This document shows positions 5,581-11,651 of a stretch of 11,651 nucleotides of DNA, one piece after another. A program made the translations under genes and the position numbers. The stretch comes from Anaerolineae bacterium. Lineage in GTDB: Bacteria > Chloroflexota > Anaerolineae > J102. The notes under the pieces are model-generated. The model was not told where the DNA came from. It did not search any database and saw only the letters and a list, made by a program, of their open reading frames with translations. The stretch spans positions 1 through 11,651 of the forward strand of contig JALSPL010000277.1 in the NCBI GenBank assembly GCA_026985975.1. Reading direction: 5' to 3'. Every line of letters begins with the position of its first letter. Within the stretch, counting starts at the first letter, position 1.

Positions 5581-6126
5581 ATGAATGTCACGTCCGAAAA
5601 ACGCCCCTCGCCCATTCGTCAGCGTTTATATCGCGGCGTCGATGGTCTGCTCGCACCCTGGCGCGGGGTGGATGACGGGCCTGCGCCCGTTGTTCTCTCC
5701 CCCGCGGCGCTGGCTTTGTTCCGGCAGATGAGCCCGGCGGATCGCGCCCACAGTCTGCGAGTGTATCGCTGGCTGCTCGATCATGGCTATGAGCAGGATG
5801 AACTGCTGAGGGCCGGGCTGCTCCATGATTGCGGCAAGGCCGCGGCCCGGCTGGCCGTGTGGCAACGGACACTGAAGGTGGCGTTGAAAAAGCTGGCTCC
5901 GGGCCGGTGGCGGCGGTTGTCATCCCCGACTGCGCCCGGTAGCTGGCGCTATCCCTTTTATGTTCTGGCCGATCATGCCCGGATTGGAGGGGAATGGGCG
6001 GCAGCAGCAGGGTGCTCAGAGCTTGCGTGCTGGCTCATCGTCCACCACGAAAGCGATTTCGCCGACGACAATGATCCCCGTTATGATCTGCTGTGGGCGC
6101 TGCAGCAAGCTGACGCCTCCAGCTAA
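5581..6126 (+). CDS. HD-domain phosphohydrolase family protein
   Basis: The protein has 181 residues. The HD fold is shown by His57 (RAHSLRVYRWLLDHG), the His82-Asp83 pair in LLRAGLLHDCGKA (76-88), His132 in LADHARIGGEWAA, HH at 155-156 and a late Asp near 178 (LQQADAS). HDxGK is the form seen in HDIG/HD-GYP-like phosphohydrolases, but the GYP motif is absent, so cyclic-di-GMP hydrolysis should not be assumed. No membrane segment is seen. It is probably a metal-dependent phosphohydrolase of unknown substrate, perhaps a nucleotide. No Shine-Dalgarno sequence precedes the ATG and the -10 box is 8 nt away, so the mRNA is probably leaderless. The gene is divergent from the MoaD-like pair and convergent with the kinase, with an octamer repeat array between the stops. 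Confidence 0.8.
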   Translation: MNVTSEKRPSPIRQRLYRGVDGLLAPWRGVDDGPAPVVLSPAALALFRQMSPADRAHSLRVYRWLLDHGYEQDELLRAGLLHDCGKAAARLAVWQRTLKVALKKLAPGRWRRLSSPTAPGSWRYPFYVLADHARIGGEWAAAAGCSELACWLIVHHESDFADDNDPRYDLLWALQQADASS

Positions 6127-6127
6127 T

Positions 6128-6167
6128 CGCCCCCTCGCCCCCTCGCCCTTTCGCCCCCTCGCCCTTT
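6128..6167. repeat. Tandem octamer repeat (5 x 8 bp)
   Basis: Five perfect-length units without gaps: CGCCCCCT, CGCCCCCT, CGCCCTTT, CGCCCCCT, CGCCCTTT. The array begins 2 nt after the HD-gene stop and ends 3 nt before the stop codon of the convergent kinase gene, so it fills the whole intergenic space. No hairpin terminator is visible there. Confidence 0.85.
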
Positions 6168-6169
6168 CG

Positions 6170-8218
6170 CTAACGCGGCTCCCAGGCCGGGTCCCAATCC
6201 CGGGCGCTATTGTTCGTCAGGCGCAGAAAACCGGAGCCATCCCGGCGAATCAAGGCGATCTCCTCATCTTCATCGGTGATGACGAAAGCCAGTTGCTGGC
6301 TGTCGCTGGACCAGGCGGCCGGGGCCTCGGAAAAGACGGGAGTGAAGAGTTGGCTGCGATTGGCTCCTGCTGAGTCAACCACATAAAGCCCCCATTGTCC
6401 GCCACCCTCGCCGGTGATATGGGCGATGAGGCTGCCATCGGGCGACCAACTGGGCGTTTGCGACCAGGCGTCCAGGGGCGTCAGGCGCAACATGTTGCCA
6501 GGAATCAGGCTGCTGGCGGTGTAAATGCCGGCGTTGCCATCCCTGGTGGAGGCGAAAACCACAGACTGGCTGTCGGGCGCCCAGCCCGGATTCCAACTGG
6601 CGTAACTCGACTCGGTGATCTGCAGCAAATCGCCGCTGGTCACGTCCATTACGCCGATGGTCTTGGCGTCTCCGATTTCCAGAACGATGTGGCGGCTGTC
6701 GGGCGACCATTGATAGGTGATATGCTGACCCGGCAATTCGGCCCAGAGCAAGCCATCCAAGAACAGTTTGGTGACGCCTTGTCCCGGCTGCACATAGGTC
6801 ACATGCTCGCCATTGGGACTCAGCGCATAACCGGCGCTGCCAGGCACGTTCAGAACTTCTTGCTGATCACTGCCATCAGCGCGCATGGCCCACAGGCCGG
6901 GCCCATGGCCGCGATCACTGATAAAGTAGATAAAACCGCCATCCGCCGACCAGAAGGGATGTTCATTGCGGCCATCGAACGTGAGCTGCGTGTCATTGGC
7001 GCCGTCGCTGCCAATGAGGAAAATCTGCGGTGCGCCGGTGCGATCCGACACATAGGCGATGCGGGGGGGATAATTGGGCGTGGGAGAGGGCGTGTAGGTG
7101 GGCGTGGCGCTGGGGGTCAGCGTGGGCGTTTGGGTGGGCGAAGCGGTAGCCGTGGGCGTCTCGGTGGCTTTCGGCGCCGCGGGCTGGGGTGAGTTGGCGG
7201 TTGTGGGAACAGCGGCAACGGCGTCTGATGTGGCGGTGGCCGGGGGCAAAGCGGTTGGCGGCCCGCCGGCGGCGTTTCCTTGCAACAAAAACCAGCCAGC
7301 CAGCGAAAGCGCGGCCAGGCCCAATAGTACGCCGATCAGCGCATATAGCCAGACCGGCGCTTTTTTGCTGGCGGCGACGAGTGGCTCCGCCCGGGCGGGG
7401 CGCAAGACATGCCGCAGGGCCTGGGCAAACGCGCCGGCGGTGGGATAGCGATGTTCCGGGTTCTTTGCCGTGGCCCGATACAACACATCGGTGACGCCAG
7501 CAGGCAGCGATGTGTTGTATGTTCTTGGATCGGGCAAAGGCTGATTGACATGGGCGGCGAGAATCTCCCGGTAGTTTTCTCCGCTGAAAGGCGGACGCCC
7601 GGTGAGCATGTGATACACCACGACGCCCAGGCTGTACACATCGCTGCGTCCATCCACCGGTTTGCCCATGGCCTGCTCCGGCGACATGTACTCGGGCGTG
7701 CCCAACACAGACGCATTTGGCTCCTGCGAGTGAAATCCCACCGCGTGGGCGATGCCGAAATCGGTGAGCAAGGCCTTGCCGTTTTCCTGGATGAGGATAT
7801 TGCTGGGTTTGATATCGCGATGCACGACGCCGCGGCGGTGGGCGTAATCCAGGGCGGAGGCCACCTGGCTGGTGACGCTGATGACGAAATCGGAGGGAAG
7901 CGGCTTATCAACCCGGGCCAATACATCGGCCAGGGTTTCCCCTTCGATATACTCCATGGCCATATAATGCACGCCGTCCACGACGCCAGCGTCGTAGACC
8001 GCCACGATATTGGGATGCTCCAGTCGGGCGGCGGCGCGGGCCTCCACCAGAAAGCGCGCGACCACTTCCTCATCCTGCTGTAAATGAGGTTTCAGCACCT
8101 TGAGCGCAACGGGGCGGTCCAGCCATTGTTGGCGGGCCAGATACACAATGGCCATGCCGCCGCGGTCTATTTCACGCTCGATGCGATAAAGACCGAAGGT
8201 GTCGCCAGGGGAAAACAT
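6170..8218 (-). CDS. Membrane Ser/Thr protein kinase with TolB/PD40-like beta-propeller sensor domain
   Basis: The protein has 682 residues. The N-terminal Hanks-type kinase (about 9-272) has every catalytic element: the Gly loop IDRGGMAIVY (17-26), Lys40 in VALK, Glu59, HRDIKPSN with catalytic Asp135 (133-140), DFG at 153-155, and GTPEYMSPEQ (173-182). One membrane helix (about 288-313) is followed by a Thr/Pro-rich linker (about 316-384). The C-terminal region (about 385-682) has repeated IAYVSDRTG, PFWSADGGFIYFISD, PGWAPDSQSVVFAS and PSWSPDGSLIAHI units, typical of PD40/TolB blades, which would lie outside the membrane. This is the PknB-like receptor layout: an outer sensor and an inner kinase. 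The ligand and targets are unknown. The ATG at 8218 places the kinase domain at the extreme N-terminus; I see no Shine-Dalgarno sequence and no clear promoter for it. It is divergent from the nuo operon. Confidence 0.93.
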   Translation of the reverse strand: MFSPGDTFGLYRIEREIDRGGMAIVYLARQQWLDRPVALKVLKPHLQQDEEVVARFLVEARAAARLEHPNIVAVYDAGVVDGVHYMAMEYIEGETLADVLARVDKPLPSDFVISVTSQVASALDYAHRRGVVHRDIKPSNILIQENGKALLTDFGIAHAVGFHSQEPNASVLGTPEYMSPEQAMGKPVDGRSDVYSLGVVVYHMLTGRPPFSGENYREILAAHVNQPLPDPRTYNTSLPAGVTDVLYRATAKNPEHRYPTAGAFAQALRHVLRPARAEPLVAASKKAPVWLYALIGVLLGLAALSLAGWFLLQGNAAGGPPTALPPATATSDAVAAVPTTANSPQPAAPKATETPTATASPTQTPTLTPSATPTYTPSPTPNYPPRIAYVSDRTGAPQIFLIGSDGANDTQLTFDGRNEHPFWSADGGFIYFISDRGHGPGLWAMRADGSDQQEVLNVPGSAGYALSPNGEHVTYVQPGQGVTKLFLDGLLWAELPGQHITYQWSPDSRHIVLEIGDAKTIGVMDVTSGDLLQITESSYASWNPGWAPDSQSVVFASTRDGNAGIYTASSLIPGNMLRLTPLDAWSQTPSWSPDGSLIAHITGEGGGQWGLYVVDSAGANRSQLFTPVFSEAPAAWSSDSQQLAFVITDEDEEIALIRRDGSGFLRLTNNSARDWDPAWEPR

Positions 8219-8402
8219 GGTGGGGCAATGACAAAGAGGAAACGGGCGTGGGCGTTACAGCAGAAGTGTACTGGAAAGCGTACAAAAATGAAAACCGGCG
8301 TCAGGGGTGTGATGTATCTTGCGCAGGTTATCGAAAAACGGTGGCATTCCGGCTGAAGACGCCAGAACTCTTGACCACGGACAAACTGTAGGTTACATCA
8401 CC

Positions 8403-8432
8403 TTGACACTCATCTTTGTGGACTGTTATAAT
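8403..8432 (+). promoter_or_regulatory. Consensus sigma-70-type promoter of the nuo operon
   Basis: A perfect TTGACA (8403-8408), an 18-nt spacer and a perfect TATAAT (8427-8432). The leader to nuoB would be about 150 nt. The remaining part of the kinase-nuoB gap (8219-8402) shows nothing I can name. Confidence 0.75.
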
Positions 8433-8470
8433 CAGCCTGCTTGCGTCATCAGCGTTATTTCTCCGGTGAC

Positions 8471-8485
8471 ATGCTATGATAGCAT
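8471..8485. promoter_or_regulatory. Palindrome overlapping a possible second nuo promoter
   Basis: ATGCTAT-G-ATAGCAT is a perfect palindrome apart from its central base. Within it TGC-TATGAT (8472-8480) matches an extended -10. It could be a second promoter with a built-in operator, or a small hairpin at the 5' part of the main leader. There is no good -35. Confidence 0.35.
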
Positions 8486-8587
8486 CGTTGCTGAACAGGT
8501 TGCTCGGGCCCACCAAGACTTGCACCAGCACATCTCCAAGCCTTCATCGCCCTCACGCTACCAATCCCAAAAAGGAATAAAAAGGGT

Positions 8588-9211
8588 ATGGCAAACGACA
8601 ATCAAGTTCCTGAAGAAGTCAAAAACAACGTCTTTTTGACAACCGTGGATTTTTTGTACAACTGGAGCCGCAAAAACAGTTTGTGGCCCATGTTTTTCGG
8701 TTTGGCTTGTTGCGCCATCGAGATGATCAGCACTGCTGCGGGCCGCTATGACATCTCCCGTTTCGGGATGGAAGTCATGCGGCCTTCACCGCGTCAGGCG
8801 GACTTGATGATCGTCTCGGGCACGGTGACCAAAAAGATGGCCCCCACCATCGCCCGGCTCTATAATCAGATGGCCGAGCCCCGCTATGTGCTGGCCATGG
8901 GCGCCTGCGCTACCAGCGGCGGGCCTTTCAAAGATGGCTACAATGTGGTTTCGGGCGTCGATAAAATCATCCCGGTGGACGTGTATGTGCCCGGTTGTCC
9001 GCCCACGCCCGAAGCTTTGCTTTACGGTTTGATGAAATTGCAGGAGAAAATCGCCCATCAGTCCATCAAGACCGTGCCCTGGTATCGCAAAACGACCCCC
9101 AAAATCATCGCTATCCCTCAGTTAGGACCGGATATTTTTGATCCGGAACGGGCGGAGGAGATCCGCCGCTACACGCTGGCGACCGAGACTGTTGCTGAGG
9201 AGGCCAACTAA
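8588..9211 (+). CDS. nuoB: NADH-quinone oxidoreductase subunit B (NuoB)
   Basis: The protein has 207 residues. NuoB is a peripheral-arm subunit of complex I that holds the terminal [4Fe-4S] cluster N2, which hands electrons to quinone. The four expected ligands are present: Cys41-Cys42 (GLACCAIEM), Cys107 (GACATSGG) and Cys137 (VPGCPPTPEAL). GTVTKKMAPTIARLYNQM (78-95) is also typical. The C-terminus extends about 45 residues past the conserved core, ending in a charged tail. AAAGGAA (8571-8577) lies 10 nt before the ATG. It is the first gene of the operon, since no nuoA precedes it. Its stop overlaps the nuoCD start by one base (TAATG), so the two are translationally coupled. Confidence 0.97.
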   Translation: MANDNQVPEEVKNNVFLTTVDFLYNWSRKNSLWPMFFGLACCAIEMISTAAGRYDISRFGMEVMRPSPRQADLMIVSGTVTKKMAPTIARLYNQMAEPRYVLAMGACATSGGPFKDGYNVVSGVDKIIPVDVYVPGCPPTPEALLYGLMKLQEKIAHQSIKTVPWYRKTTPKIIAIPQLGPDIFDPERAEEIRRYTLATETVAEEAN

Positions 9212-10968
9212 TGGCTGAAGAAAACGTGGCTGTCAAAACGCTGCCTTACGCTGACGCCGTGCCCGGCGCTGTGCTGGATGCCGATGATTCCGGCATCATT
9301 GTCGACAAAGACAAACTGGTTGATTTCGCCCTTTATCTTCGCAACGAAGAGGGTTTTGATTATCTGTCATCATTACAGGCCGTCGATTATCTTGGCTATC
9401 CCGATCGCACTGCCGCTGACCGTTTCGAGGTGGTGTATCATCTCTTCAACGCCAAAAAGGGCGGCGATGGCATCGTGCTGAAGGTGCGTTTGCCGGAGGA
9501 CAATCCTGAACTCCCCAGCGTCATCCTGGTGTGGCCGGGCGCAGATCTGCAGGAGCGGGAAGCGTGGGATCTGTTCGGCATCAAATTCAAGGGACATCCC
9601 CGGCTGCGCCGCATCTTGCTGTGGGAAGGTTTTCATGGCCATCCCATGCGCAAGGATTGGAAAGAGGCTTATTATGAGGATGATCATAAGCCCTTCCACA
9701 GTCGCTGGCCCGAAGGACATTATCGCTGGAGCGAAGATCGGGCGCCCTGGGGCGATAACGTCAATTATCCCCAGGGCTGGGATCCTGTCGGCTTTGTTCC
9801 GCCGGCCCCGCCGTTGCCCAAAATCCATCAGCGCCCTGCGCCCGAAGGCGGCGAGAAGGTCGAGACCGACGTTATCGTCGTGAATATGGGGCCGCAACAT
9901 CCTTCCACCCACGGCGTGTTTCGCATGATCGCAGCCCTGGATGGCGAGACGGTGGTGGGGCTGGAGCCCGAGATGGGTTACCTGCATCGCAATCATGAGA
10001 AGATCGGTGAGCGCAACACCTGGATCATGAACATCCCCTTCACCGACCGCCTGGACTATCTCTCCAGCATGTCCAATAACTTCGGCTATGTGATTACAGT
10101 GGAGAAGATGCTGGGAGAAAAAGCCGTGCCGCCCGAGCGGGCTGAATATCTGCGGGTGATCATGGCGGAGCTGACCCGGGTGCAGAATCATCTCTGGACC
10201 ATCGGTTTTCTTCTCAACGATCTGGGCGCATTCTACACTCCCGCCCTTTACACCATCGAAGAACGTGAATTGATTCTTGATCTGTTCGAAGCCGCTTCCG
10301 GCAGTCGCATGATGTGCAATTATATGCGCTTTGGCGGCGTGCGCCGGGATGTCACCGACGATTGGCTCAAGACGGCCCGAGATCTGGTTTTCAATCGGCT
10401 GCCCGCCAAGGTGGATGAGTTCGATCGCTATCTTACCGAAAGCGAAATCCTCATGGAGCGCACCATTGGCGTCGGCTATCTCTCGCCTGAGGACGCCATC
10501 GCCACCAGCATGTCCGGCCCCATGATCCGCGGCTCGGGCGTGCCCTACGATGTGCGCAAGGCCCGGCCCTACAGCATCTACGATCGCTTTGATTGGGATG
10601 TGGTCACCTACGACGGCTGTGACGTGTACTCCCGTTATCTGGTGCGGCTGGGCGAGGTGCGCCAATCCATCCGCATCCTCAAACAGGCCCTGGAGCAAAT
10701 ACCCGAAGGCCCGATCATGAACAAGAAGCCCGCCTACGCCTTCCGCGTGCCCAAAGGCGACGCTTATGGCGCAGTGGAAGCGCCCAAGGGCGAGCTCGGC
10801 TTCTACGTCGTCTCCGATGGCAGCGACAATCCCTGGCGCTATCATGTGCGGGCGCCATCCTACATCAACATCAACGCTCTGGAACACATGTCCATTGGCT
10901 ACAAAGTCGCCGATCTCATCATCATCCTCGGCGCTATCGACATCGTTCTGGGCGAAACGGATCGTTAG
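9211..10968 (+). CDS. nuoCD: Fused NADH-quinone oxidoreductase subunit C/D (NuoCD)
   Basis: The protein has 585 residues. The NuoC part (about 1-160) has the signature QEREAWDLFGIKFKGHP (114-130) followed by RRILLWEGFHGHPMRKDW. A Trp/Pro-rich linker (about 161-215) leads to NuoD (about 216-585) with GPQHPSTHGVFR (227-238), GYLHRNHEK (256-264), LDYLSSM with Tyr283, and the end VLGETDR. The GPQHPSTHG His and the LDYLSS Tyr correspond to the quinone-site residues of complex I. The paired CxxC motifs of the related NiFe hydrogenase large subunits are missing, so this is complex I and not an energy-converting hydrogenase. GAGGAGG (9197-9203) lies 7 nt before the ATG. C-D fusion is known from enterobacterial complex I; separate genes are the common form elsewhere. 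Confidence 0.97.
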   Translation: MAEENVAVKTLPYADAVPGAVLDADDSGIIVDKDKLVDFALYLRNEEGFDYLSSLQAVDYLGYPDRTAADRFEVVYHLFNAKKGGDGIVLKVRLPEDNPELPSVILVWPGADLQEREAWDLFGIKFKGHPRLRRILLWEGFHGHPMRKDWKEAYYEDDHKPFHSRWPEGHYRWSEDRAPWGDNVNYPQGWDPVGFVPPAPPLPKIHQRPAPEGGEKVETDVIVVNMGPQHPSTHGVFRMIAALDGETVVGLEPEMGYLHRNHEKIGERNTWIMNIPFTDRLDYLSSMSNNFGYVITVEKMLGEKAVPPERAEYLRVIMAELTRVQNHLWTIGFLLNDLGAFYTPALYTIEERELILDLFEAASGSRMMCNYMRFGGVRRDVTDDWLKTARDLVFNRLPAKVDEFDRYLTESEILMERTIGVGYLSPEDAIATSMSGPMIRGSGVPYDVRKARPYSIYDRFDWDVVTYDGCDVYSRYLVRLGEVRQSIRILKQALEQIPEGPIMNKKPAYAFRVPKGDAYGAVEAPKGELGFYVVSDGSDNPWRYHVRAPSYININALEHMSIGYKVADLIIILGAIDIVLGETDR

Positions 10969-10970
10969 AG

Positions 10971-11076
10971 AATAATGATTGAAGATTGATGATTAAAGAT
11001 TTGATCGACCTGTATCGAAATCACTTCAATCATTAATCATTAATCATTACTCATTGTTCATTACTCATCAATTATT
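10971..11076. repeat. Heptamer repeat array in inverted orientation, inside the nuo operon
   Basis: The left arm has four 7-nt units (10974-11001: AATGATT, GAAGATT, GATGATT, AAAGATT). The right arm has at least six 7-nt units (11028-11069: three AATCATT, then ACTCATT, GTTCATT, ACTCATC). The arms are reverse complements in consensus and can form a long AT-rich hairpin across a 26-nt middle. The element fills most of the 146-nt gap between nuoCD and nuoI and differs sharply in base composition from the GC-rich genes around it. Confidence 0.8.
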
Positions 11077-11114
11077 GCTTATCCCTCCCATTCCTTCTCA
11101 TAGGACGCAATTCT

Positions 11115-11651
11115 ATGTTCGGAAGTGGCATTATTCGCGGCCTGGGCGTCACCATCAAGCGCACCATCACCACCTACACCGATGATCTTGCAAAAGTTCC
11201 CAGCCGCTACATCAACTCGATAGACACCCCCTCGGGCAAAGTGTTGCAGCAACCGCCCGAGGTGAAAGGCCTTTTCACCATTCAATATCCCGAAGAAAAG
11301 CGCCAGCTTCCCGAAAACTTCCGCTTCATTCCCATGCTGGTGTATGAAGAAGACACCGGCAAGCAGCGCTGCACCGCCTGCGGCATTTGCAGCAAGGTCT
11401 GTCCTTCTCAGTGCATCTGGATTGTGCGGGACCAGACCAAAGCAGGCAAACCCATTCCCCGGCCCAAGGAATTCTACGTCGATGCCAGCATCTGCATGAG
11501 CTGTGGTCTCTGCGCCGAATTCTGCCCCTTCGATTCCATCAAGATGAATCATGATTATGAGCTGGCGGTCTATGATCGCTTCCCCAGCCTGATTCTGGAT
11601 TTGGAAGAGCTCTCTGTTCCCACCAGCTACTATGCGGCCCTTTACCCCGCG
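11115..11651 (+). CDS. nuoI: NADH-quinone oxidoreductase subunit I (NuoI), 3' end outside the window
   Basis: 179 residues are visible and the frame is still open at the right edge. Two ferredoxin-type [4Fe-4S] motifs are complete: Cys86, Cys89, Cys92, Cys96 (CTACGICSKVCP) and Cys127, Cys130, Cys133, Cys137 (CMSCGLCAEFCP). Each ends in CP, and their order and spacing fit NuoI, which carries clusters N6a and N6b toward NuoB. The N-terminal segment (GSGIIRGLGVTIKRTIT) is amphipathic, as in NuoI subunits that sit on the membrane. A 33-residue gap separates the two motifs, and Cys100 is an extra cysteine. AGGA (11102-11105) lies 9 nt before the ATG. The gene follows nuoCD across the heptamer repeat. 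A generic 4Fe-4S ferredoxin subunit of a related complex is the alternative, but the neighbours favour NuoI. Confidence 0.92.
   Translation, partial: MFGSGIIRGLGVTIKRTITTYTDDLAKVPSRYINSIDTPSGKVLQQPPEVKGLFTIQYPEEKRQLPENFRFIPMLVYEEDTGKQRCTACGICSKVCPSQCIWIVRDQTKAGKPIPRPKEFYVDASICMSCGLCAEFCPFDSIKMNHDYELAVYDRFPSLILDLEELSVPTSYYAALYPA

Noticed and set aside
5581..6126. HD-GYP cyclic-di-GMP phosphodiesterase
   Set aside because: HDxGK is present but the GYP motif and the longer HD-GYP domain are not, so only a general HD-domain call is supported.
9373..10887. 504-residue minus-strand ORF inside nuoCD
   Set aside because: It is the antisense shadow of a clear NuoCD, with no domain recognised and His/Gly/Ile-rich composition.
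9211..10968. Large subunit of an energy-converting NiFe hydrogenase (Ech/Mbh/Hyc)
   Set aside because: The N- and C-terminal CxxC nickel ligands are missing, and the complex I quinone-site residues are present.
11079..11552. 157-residue minus-strand ORF over nuoI
   Set aside because: It is antisense to two perfect 4Fe-4S motifs and has no recognisable family.
1..11651. CRISPR array, IS element, phage or integrative element
   Set aside because: There are no regularly spaced direct repeats with unique spacers, no transposase or integrase, and gene content is housekeeping in type.

Overview
The window looks like ordinary chromosome of a Chloroflexota-type bacterium (Anaerolineae/Caldilineae-like). 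This is inferred from gene content and not from a marker gene. The supporting features are a Ser/Thr kinase joined through a Thr/Pro linker to a TolB/PD40-like propeller, a membrane-anchored protein with a four-cysteine N-terminal motif of a kind I associate with that phylum, a tungsten-type aldehyde oxidoreductase, and a fused NuoCD. There is no CRISPR array, IS element, tRNA or rRNA.

Layout. 1-459 (-): 5' part of a Cys-motif membrane protein, cut by the left edge. 460-958: intergenic, with two promoters and an ACCACGGAG-type dispersed inverted repeat. 959-2627 (+): a phosphate-transport pair, PiT permease then a DUF47/PhoU-like protein. 2648-2875 (+): a strong promoter followed about 200 nt later by a strong intrinsic terminator, enclosing a highly foldable RNA. 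2953-4797 (+): an AOR-family oxidoreductase, closed by a second terminator. 4859-5433 (-): a MoaD/ThiS-like sulfur carrier gene overlapping a small gene that resembles the C-terminal domain of the Thermus MoaD-related protein. 5581-6126 (+): an HD-domain phosphohydrolase, probably leaderless. 6128-6167: an octamer tandem repeat. 6170-8218 (-): the receptor-like kinase. 8403 to the right edge (+): a respiratory complex I operon, nuoB-nuoCD-nuoI, with a consensus promoter and a heptamer inverted repeat array inside it; nuoI runs off the edge.

How the genes work together. PiT and DUF47 form a low-affinity phosphate uptake unit. AOR needs a tungsto/molybdopterin cofactor, and the MoaD-like pair facing it probably supplies pterin sulfur, so the two convergent units form a small cofactor-plus-enzyme locus. 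The nuo genes encode the quinone-proximal arm of complex I.

The most interesting element is the AOR leader. Its 5' end can pair with its 3' end through two helices, and the outer helix uses bases of the terminator's left arm. That is the architecture of a switchable attenuator, possibly a Moco/Tuco-type or an undescribed riboswitch. The second point of interest is the split MoaD pair, whose C-termini are GGGR and RGGG.
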